Shown here piece after piece: positions 22,112-24,509 of a stretch of DNA of 24,509 nt; the first letter of the stretch is position 1; the number at the start of each line of letters is the position of its first letter. Made by a program: the position numbers and the translations under genes. The notes under the pieces were generated by a model. The model had not been told where the DNA came from. It saw only the letters and a list, made by a program, of their open reading frames with translations, and made no database searches. Source of the DNA: CAADGY01 sp900696665 (lineage in GTDB: Bacteria; Acidobacteriota; Terriglobia; Bryobacterales; Bryobacteraceae). The DNA lies in assembly GCA_035063885.1 (NCBI GenBank), contig JAPSFM010000080.1, forward strand, positions 1-24,509, in the 5' to 3' direction.

Positions 22112-23068
22112 ATGAGAAGGCGCGAATTTCTGTTATCCGCTCTCGCCGGTGGCTTCGCTCCGGCCGCCCTGCCGCAGCAGAGAGACGGGCCGCCCGAATA
22201 TACGGCTCATGGCAGCCTGGTCATCGAACGCGCTATATCCGGAAAGCCACATGCCGGCAAGGTGCTGGCCGCCATTCAACCGCACTCCGACGATATTCCG
22301 CTGTTTGCGGCGGGCACCGTCGCCAAACTCCTCAACGAGGGCTACACGGGCCACCTGATCCGCGTAACGAATGACGATATGGCGGGGCCGGGAACTGTCG
22401 GTACGACGGTGCTGGCCAATGAAAAGGATAACGACGAAGTCGCGCGAGTCCTGGGGTTGAAGAGCGTTTTCAACCTGAATTACCCGAACCACAATATGGA
22501 CGGCACTTCACGGCCGGAGCTTCGCAGCCGGTTCATTTTTCTTTTCCGGCTGCTCAAGATCGATACGGTTATCAGCTACGATCCCTGGAGCCACTATGAA
22601 GAGAATCCTGACCATTACGTCACCGCCGCCTGTGTGGAAGCGGCGTGCTGGATGGCCGGAGCCAGAAAGGACTATCCGGAACATTTCGCCGCCGGTTTGA
22701 AGCCGCACTCCGTCGGCGAAAAGTACTACTTTGCCCGGTTCGACCAGCGCGTGAACCGCGTGGTGGATATCAGCTCCACGGTCGAAAAAAAGATCGACAC
22801 AAACCTGGTGAATGTTGCTCAGGGTCCCGCTGGAATCAGGGGCTCCAAGCTTCGCAGTGTCCTGGCCGGGCGCGGGCAGCGCCTTCCGCTGCTCGGCAGT
22901 GACGACACCACCGCCAATCGTGAATATATTCGGGAATTTGTACTTTCCCGCGACGCCGAGATCGGACAGAAGTACGGCTTACAGTACGCCGAACAGTTCC
23001 ACTACATCGGGCCGGAGGAAAACCGGGTCGAGCAATATATTAAACGCCACGCCGTTCCGCTGAAGTGA
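22112..23068 (+). CDS. PIG-L family deacetylase, secreted
   Basis: A 318-residue LmbE/PIG-L-like zinc-dependent N-acetylhydrolase. The leader Arg-Arg-Arg-Glu-Phe-Leu-Leu-Ser-Ala-Leu-Ala-Gly-Gly is Tat-like. The first metal motif is Pro-His58-Ser-Asp60-Asp61-Ile62, against the family's usual His-Pro-Asp-Asp-Glu: His and both Asp are kept, while the final Glu is Ile. The second metal His lies in Asn-Pro-Asp-His168, the usual position, with His161 nearby. Relatives remove acetyl groups from N-acetylglucosamine-type sugars. With the leader removed it would act outside the cytoplasm, perhaps on cell-wall or environmental glycans; this is inference. It is convergent with the TPR gene. Confidence 0.87.
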   Translation: MRRREFLLSALAGGFAPAALPQQRDGPPEYTAHGSLVIERAISGKPHAGKVLAAIQPHSDDIPLFAAGTVAKLLNEGYTGHLIRVTNDDMAGPGTVGTTVLANEKDNDEVARVLGLKSVFNLNYPNHNMDGTSRPELRSRFIFLFRLLKIDTVISYDPWSHYEENPDHYVTAACVEAACWMAGARKDYPEHFAAGLKPHSVGEKYYFARFDQRVNRVVDISSTVEKKIDTNLVNVAQGPAGIRGSKLRSVLAGRGQRLPLLGSDDTTANREYIREFVLSRDAEIGQKYGLQYAEQFHYIGPEENRVEQYIKRHAVPLK

Positions 23069-23139
23069 CAGGCAAGACACGCAGACTGAGCACGGCACCA
23101 GGCGCCCGCTGGAGCCGGCCGATTCCGCTTGCTGGCCAT

Positions 23140-24099
23140 TCATGGGAATTGCCGGGTTCGCTCTGCGAGTTTCTTTTTCAGATCGATGGCGAGACCGTCG
23201 TCAGGGAACCGCGCCAGCGCTTCGTCCAACTCGGCCCGGGCCAGCAGATCGGCTCCCATCGACATGTAGATCATCGCCAGTGCGAGCTGAGGTTTCGAAT
23301 AGTGGCCTGGATCGATCTGCTTGGCCGCGGAGAAATACTGGAGGGCCCGGACCGCATCGCCGAGGCAGAGATAGTTCTTTCCCAACTGTGAGTTGGTTGC
23401 CGCGTCCGTGGGGAGTTCGCGAACGGCACGCTCGCTATAAGGCAGCGCTTCCGCACACCGGTTCCGGTTGAGCAGAACCGCGCCGAGATTGACAATGCTC
23501 TCCAGCGCATCCGGGTCCTGCGCCAGCACGCGCCGGAAACACATCTCCGCTTCCGCCAGGCGGTCCGACTGGAACGCAATCTGCCCAAGCAGTTGCCATG
23601 CTGCCGCGAACTCCGGAGACATTTCCACCGCCTTCTTCAGGTGCCGGATCGTGTCTTCGATCCGCTGCTCGGATAACGCACGGCGGGCGTCGCGGTACTC
23701 GCGGCGGGCCTTTGGCGCAATTTGGAGCGCCCAAAAGGGAACCGTGCCGGTGCGCTTTGCATACTGCACAACGGAGGTGTCTCCGTCCGGAACTTTGAAG
23801 GCGACGTCCAGCCAGACAACACCTTTTGAATCCGCCTTGGCCGCATCCAGTTGTACGCTCTTGCGGACCAGCCCTTCGCCGCGAACGAAAACGGAGAGAG
23901 TGTAGGCCCCGGGGGCGAGTTTCGTGAAACGGAACCGCCCGGTCTTATCGCAGGTGACGGTCGCATCGAACGGAAATTGCTGGGCGCTCAGATTGGCCAG
24001 AATCCCCGGATACGGAGGCTGAACCTGCCCGCGCAATTCAAGCTTCGCCGCGTTTGAGCCGGACGCCGCCAGCGCAAGCGCCACAACGACCGCGACCAT
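23140..24099 (-). CDS. Secreted carboxypeptidase-regulatory-like / TPR protein
   Basis: A 319-residue exported protein with a short hydrophobic leader (Val-Ala-Val-Val-Val-Ala-Leu-Ala-Leu-Ala-Ala). Residues about 19-100 form a CarboxypepD_reg-like beta-sandwich (Gly-Arg-Phe-Arg-Phe-Thr-Lys-Leu-Ala-Pro-Gly-Ala-Tyr-Thr-Leu). Residues 130-310 are four to five tetratricopeptide repeats (Ala-Ala-Ala-Trp-Gln-Leu-Leu-Gly, Ser-Ile-Val-Asn-Leu-Gly-Ala-Val-Leu and similar). This pairing is common in Acidobacteria, probably for protein-protein contact in the periplasm; no enzymatic motif is seen. On the minus strand a TAGAAT box (24111-24106) lies 6 bases before the ATG, with GAGG in between, so either leaderless or short-leader initiation is possible. 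Confidence 0.85.
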   Translation of the reverse strand: MVAVVVALALAASGSNAAKLELRGQVQPPYPGILANLSAQQFPFDATVTCDKTGRFRFTKLAPGAYTLSVFVRGEGLVRKSVQLDAAKADSKGVVWLDVAFKVPDGDTSVVQYAKRTGTVPFWALQIAPKARREYRDARRALSEQRIEDTIRHLKKAVEMSPEFAAAWQLLGQIAFQSDRLAEAEMCFRRVLAQDPDALESIVNLGAVLLNRNRCAEALPYSERAVRELPTDAATNSQLGKNYLCLGDAVRALQYFSAAKQIDPGHYSKPQLALAMIYMSMGADLLARAELDEALARFPDDGLAIDLKKKLAERTRQFP

Positions 24100-24209
24100 A
24101 CCTCAATTCTATGCTCCAACCGCTCCCGCGGCCGCGGCTCAGTACTCGTTTCCGAGCCACGACCGCCAGGGAGTGGTTATCGGATACGCAAACAGAAGCG
24201 GCGTCGTGT

Positions 24210-24509
24210 TTAGCAGCGCTCGAAAGCGACAGCCGCCGCGCCCAGCACGCCACCGTGATAGCCCAAACCGGAAGCACATACTTCAAGACGCCGCTGGTCC
24301 CAGACGGTCAATCTGCGCGAGAGCTCTTCGCGCACACGCGTCAACAGCAGCGTGTTGTTCTGGACCAGTCCACCCGACAGGACAAGCAACTCGGGGTCGA
24401 GCAACTGCACTACGGCGGCCAGGCCGCTGGCGAGATAGACGGCCTGTGCGGATATCGCGGCACGGGCGCTCTCATCGCCTCCGTTGGCGGCGTGGATCAA
24501 CTGCTCCGC
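24210..24509 (-). CDS. ROK family protein, C-terminal part (cut by window edge)
   Basis: The frame is open to the end of the window, so only the last 99 or so residues are seen. Leu-Asp-Pro-Glu-Leu-Leu-Val-Leu-Ser-Gly-Gly-Leu, followed by Leu-Leu-Leu-Thr-Arg-Val-Arg-Glu-Glu-Leu, and the ending Gly-Gly-Val-Leu-Gly-Ala-Ala-Ala-Val-Ala match the C-terminal lobe of ROK sugar kinases and repressors (usual length about 300-400). The ATP/sugar motifs that would tell kinase from regulator lie outside the window. Confidence 0.85.
   Translation of the reverse strand, partial: AEQLIHAANGGDESARAAISAQAVYLASGLAAVVQLLDPELLVLSGGLVQNNTLLLTRVREELSRRLTVWDQRRLEVCASGLGYHGGVLGAAAVAFERC

Noticed and set aside
24115..24145. 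CCGCGGCCGCGG palindrome between the TPR and ROK genes
   Set aside because: Low-complexity GC palindrome with no T tract or promoter context; nothing further supports a function.

Overview
The window looks like a chromosomal segment from a GC-rich acidobacterium, most likely of the Solibacter/Bryobacter type. This rests on the short Tat/Sec leaders of the RRxFL kind on secreted enzymes, the mix of Gfo/Idh/MocA, PIG-L and glycosidase-like secreted proteins, and several start codons that sit directly behind a -10 element. The taxonomy is inferred from gene style only. I see no rRNA, tRNA, CRISPR array, insertion sequence or attachment site.

Left part (1-10.0 kb): a TIGR02206/YwaF-like membrane protein; a DinB-family protein; a TetR regulator divergent from a FAD-dependent RetSat/CrtI-like oxidoreductase, with two 17-bp operator-like palindromes between them; an acyl-CoA synthetase; a divergent pair made of a TIM-barrel AKR-like protein and a Gfo/Idh/MocA oxidoreductase; a class V aminotransferase; and a RibBA-type riboflavin enzyme whose GTP cyclohydrolase half has lost residues expected for catalysis.

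Middle (10.0-12.9 kb): an SDR oxidoreductase divergent from a large secreted glycoside-hydrolase-like protein.

Right-centre (12.88-21.63 kb, all minus strand): an orphan type VI secretion effector cassette, read in the order vgrG, TPR protein, PAAR-like protein, RHS-shell toxin, DUF416-like protein, small membrane protein. The genes overlap or are separated by 5 to 36 bases, so this is almost certainly one operon. The RHS protein ends in a 162-residue variable tip with an HAE motif and a Cys-rich PCCGGC motif, as expected of a deaminase-fold nucleic-acid-modifying toxin. The DUF416-like gene with a strong ribosome binding site directly after it is the natural immunity candidate. The TPR protein occupies the slot where effector loading adaptors are usually encoded. 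No T6SS sheath, baseplate or membrane-complex genes are visible here. This cassette is the most interesting part of the window.

Right end (21.7-24.5 kb): a VOC-fold protein divergent from a secreted PIG-L deacetylase, a secreted carboxypeptidase-regulatory-like/TPR protein, and the C-terminal end of a ROK-family protein cut by the window edge.

Stretches without genes are all shorter than 150 bases. Positions 1-114 and 24100-24209 show nothing I can name apart from a possible promoter for the TPR gene.
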